Shown: piece after piece, positions 7,381-9,142 of the stretch
Layout: each line of letters begins with the position of its first letter
Position numbering within the stretch: the stretch's first letter is position 1
From: CAWKZT01 sp963854565
GTDB taxonomy: Bacteria; Actinomycetota; Acidimicrobiia; Acidimicrobiales; JAHEJN01
Direction of reading: 5' to 3'
Assembly (NCBI GenBank): GCA_963854565.1
Contig: CAWKZT010000069.1
Span: 1-9,142, forward strand
Length of the DNA: 9,142 bases
Program-made: the position numbers and the translations under genes
The notes under the pieces: generated by a model
Told to the model about the DNA's origin: nothing
The model's input: only the letters and a program-made list of their open reading frames with translations
Databases searched by the model: none

Positions 7381-8430
7381 ATGGACGATAAAAAACTTGG
7401 TCAGATGCTTCTGCGGGCGTGGAAGATGCGCGAGGGGGCTCAGGTCACGCTCATGATGCACTTCGGCGACAAGCTGGGTTTATACGCTGCCGCGGCCAAG
7501 TTGGGCACGATGACGCCACGTGAGCTTTCGCAGGCGACCGACACGAACGAACGCTGGATGCGCGAGTGGCTGCGTTGCATGGCCGCCGCCGACTTCTTTG
7601 AAAGCGACGATGGCGAAACATTCACGATGTCGCCGGAGGCCGTTGTTGTCCTCGCTGATGCCTCCAATCCGATGTTTGCTGGCGGTGCGCTCCAGGCTCC
7701 GCCACCGGACGCACACATCGCGGGTGTCGAGCACGCGCTGCGCACCGGCGAAGGGTTCACCTATGGCGACATGGGCGAAGGAACGGCCCGCTCTGTCGAG
7801 GCAGGGTTTGCGCCCCGTGAACGAGCCATGCTGATGACCGATGTCGTGCCGGCCATCCCTGGGCTCAACGAGGCGCTGACGAATGGGGCCAGGATGGTCG
7901 ATGTTGGCTGTGGCACCGGCTTCACGCTTAGTCTGCTCGCGGAGGCTTACCCCGACGCGACCTTTACGGGCTACGACCCTTCCGAACCCGCCACCGACAT
8001 TGCCATGGAACGATTCGATGAAGGCGGCAATGTCACTATTCATTGTGCGGGTGGCGAGGACTTACCCAACGAAGAAAGTTTCGACGTAGCGTTCACGTTC
8101 GACTGCCTGCATGACATGCCGCGACCCGATCTCACCCTCGCGGCCATTAAGCGCAGTTTGTCGTCCGATGGTGTGCTCGTGATCAAAGAAATTCGTTCGT
8201 CGGGTGACTTCACAAAAGATCGCAAGAACCCCGTACACGCCATGATGTATGCCACTTCGATGATTTCTTGTTTGGCCTCTGCGTGCTCAAGTCCCGATGG
8301 CCTTGGGTACGGGACCCTCGGGCTTAACCCTGTGGCACTCGAAAAGCTGTGCATAGATGCCGGCTTCTCGTCGGTCACCATGCACGACGTCGGTGATCCC
8401 ACCAACTTATTTTACGAGGTACGGCCATGA
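7381..8430 (+). CDS. Winged-helix plus class I SAM-dependent methyltransferase (Rv2258c-like)
   Basis: The 349-residue protein has two parts. Residues about 1-95 form a helical, winged-helix-like region (MTPRELSQATDTNERWMREW) of the kind that mediates dimerisation in many small-molecule methyltransferases and can be mistaken for a transcription regulator. Residues about 165-349 carry a Rossmann methyltransferase domain: motif I VDVGCGTG (173-180), the acidic residue D199 in GYDPSE that should bind the SAM ribose, and a post-motif segment FTFDCLHDMPRP. It resembles M. tuberculosis Rv2258c, which lies beside mscR there. The substrate is unknown; a small metabolite is more likely than DNA or RNA because no nucleic-acid methylase signature is visible. 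The gene starts 52 bases after the hydrolase gene, has no ribosome binding site, and its last four bases (ATGA) contain the start of the acyl-CoA dehydrogenase gene, so the last two are probably coupled. Confidence 0.85.
   Translation: MDDKKLGQMLLRAWKMREGAQVTLMMHFGDKLGLYAAAAKLGTMTPRELSQATDTNERWMREWLRCMAAADFFESDDGETFTMSPEAVVVLADASNPMFAGGALQAPPPDAHIAGVEHALRTGEGFTYGDMGEGTARSVEAGFAPRERAMLMTDVVPAIPGLNEALTNGARMVDVGCGTGFTLSLLAEAYPDATFTGYDPSEPATDIAMERFDEGGNVTIHCAGGEDLPNEESFDVAFTFDCLHDMPRPDLTLAAIKRSLSSDGVLVIKEIRSSGDFTKDRKNPVHAMMYATSMISCLASACSSPDGLGYGTLGLNPVALEKLCIDAGFSSVTMHDVGDPTNLFYEVRP
8416..8420 (+). promoter_or_regulatory. Ribosome binding site for the acyl-CoA dehydrogenase gene
   Basis: GAGGT lies six bases before ATG 8427, inside the last codons of the methyltransferase gene. 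It supports the ATGA-overlapping start and independent reinitiation there. Confidence 0.55.
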
Positions 8431-9142
8431 GTATCGATTTCAGTCTGTCACCCGAGGTTGAGGCGATCAGGGTCCGGGTTCGCGACTTCATCACCAACGT
8501 TGTCAAGCCCGAAGAGGCCCGTATCGAGGGCCACGATGGCGGCGACGGTGTGGACGGACGCGGTCGTCTTGAGGCCCTTATTGCCCTACGTAAATTGGCC
8601 TTTGCCGAAGGTTTGTGGTTGCCCCATATGCCCGAGGAATGGGGCGGCATGGGACTGGGTCATGTCGAGTTGGCCATGGTGCAAGCCGAATCGGCTCGGA
8701 GCTACTACGGGCCGTGGGTACTTAATTGTCAGGCGCCGGACGAAGGCAACATGCACACGCTGTTGCATTGGGCTACCGATGCTCAAAAAGAGAAGTACCT
8801 CAAACCGCTATGTGCTGGAACTACTTGGTCGTGCTTTGCCATGACCGAACCCGAGGTAGCTGGATCAGACCCAACCCTCATCCAGACCAACGCCTACGAA
8901 GATGGCGACGAGTGGGTCATCAATGGCCATAAATGGTTCATCTCCAATGCCCACCGGGCCAACTTCGCCATCTTGGTTTGTCGTACCGAAGAGAACCCGG
9001 ACATTCCCCAGGCCGCCAATACGGCGTTCATCGTCGATATCCCATCTGATGGTTGGAACGAGGTTCGCCAGATCGAAACTATGCATGGCGGTACCGGTCA
9101 CAGCGAAATCCTGATCGAGGACCTGCGCGTCCACAAAGATCA
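8427..9142 (+). CDS. Acyl-CoA dehydrogenase, ACAD10/11-like, 3'-truncated by the window edge
   Basis: Acyl-CoA dehydrogenases are cytoplasmic FAD enzymes that introduce an alpha-beta double bond into acyl-CoA thioesters. The frame from ATG 8427 (MSIDFSLSPEVEAIRVRVRD) stays open to the last base, giving 238 complete codons. The N-terminal helical domain is followed by NCQAPDEGNM and the family signature FAMTEPEVAGSDPT, which contacts FAD and substrate. Next comes the beta-domain segment WVINGHKWFISNA and a GGTGHSEILIEDLRV stretch. NCxAPDxGNM with this spacing is typical of the ACAD10/11-like branch rather than short- or medium-chain enzymes. The AGSD in the signature replaces the more usual ASSD. 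The catalytic base and C-terminal helices lie beyond the window, so activity and substrate cannot be judged. It overlaps the methyltransferase stop by four bases, implying an operon; its link to mycothiol chemistry is unknown. Confidence 0.9.
   Translation, partial: MSIDFSLSPEVEAIRVRVRDFITNVVKPEEARIEGHDGGDGVDGRGRLEALIALRKLAFAEGLWLPHMPEEWGGMGLGHVELAMVQAESARSYYGPWVLNCQAPDEGNMHTLLHWATDAQKEKYLKPLCAGTTWSCFAMTEPEVAGSDPTLIQTNAYEDGDEWVINGHKWFISNAHRANFAILVCRTEENPDIPQAANTAFIVDIPSDGWNEVRQIETMHGGTGHSEILIEDLRVHKD

Noticed and set aside
7381..7680. Winged-helix N-terminus as a DNA-binding transcription regulator of mscR
   Set aside because: The segment is fused to a full SAM methyltransferase domain, and such N-termini usually serve dimerisation and the substrate pocket; no operator-like repeat is seen near mscR.
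7480..8043. 187-codon antisense ORF opposite the methyltransferase gene
   Set aside because: It shadows a clear methyltransferase frame with motif I on the + strand and shows no recognisable domain.
8427..9142. Acyl-CoA dehydrogenase as DmdC-type methylmercaptopropionyl-CoA dehydrogenase, linking formaldehyde oxidation to DMSP breakdown
   Set aside because: The visible motifs (NCxAPDxGNM, FAMTEPEVAGSDPT) match the ACAD10/11-like branch instead, and no other DMSP gene is present.

Overview
The window looks like chromosomal housekeeping DNA from an actinobacterium (Actinomycetota). The best single clue is a gene pair for mycothiol-dependent formaldehyde oxidation, a thiol system essentially confined to that phylum. 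The protein style and the secA-prfB-ftsE-ftsX order suggest a lineage such as Acidimicrobiia, but that placement is an inference from remembered families, not from a search. All genes are on the + strand and tightly packed, and no stretch longer than about 140 bases is non-coding. I see no tRNA, rRNA, CRISPR array, insertion sequence, prophage or long repeat.

Left part (1-5503): core secretion, translation and division genes. secA enters from the left without its first roughly 35-40 codons. It is followed after 15 bases by prfB (release factor 2, uninterrupted, with no programmed frameshift). After a 135-base gap come ftsE and ftsX, two bases apart, encoding the ABC-like complex that controls peptidoglycan hydrolases at the division site.

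Middle (5504-5622): a 119-base junction where the usual order breaks. smpB or a cell-wall hydrolase often follows ftsX, and neither is here. The stretch holds a doubtful 41-codon ORF, a weak promoter candidate and a clear ribosome binding site for the next gene.

Right part (5623-9142): a metabolic group. An S-(hydroxymethyl)mycothiol dehydrogenase/S-nitrosomycothiol reductase (mscR) overlaps by four bases a metallo-beta-lactamase-fold hydrolase that probably hydrolyses the S-formylmycothiol product. After 52 bases comes a winged-helix plus SAM methyltransferase resembling M. tuberculosis Rv2258c, which is the neighbour of mscR (Rv2259) and Rv2260 in that genome. The methyltransferase overlaps by four bases an ACAD10/11-like acyl-CoA dehydrogenase that runs off the right edge. 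The conserved three-gene neighbourhood, extended here by a translationally coupled acyl-CoA dehydrogenase, is the most interesting part: the methyltransferase has no known role and its persistence beside mycothiol genes suggests a functional link. I found no strong evidence for a wholly new system.
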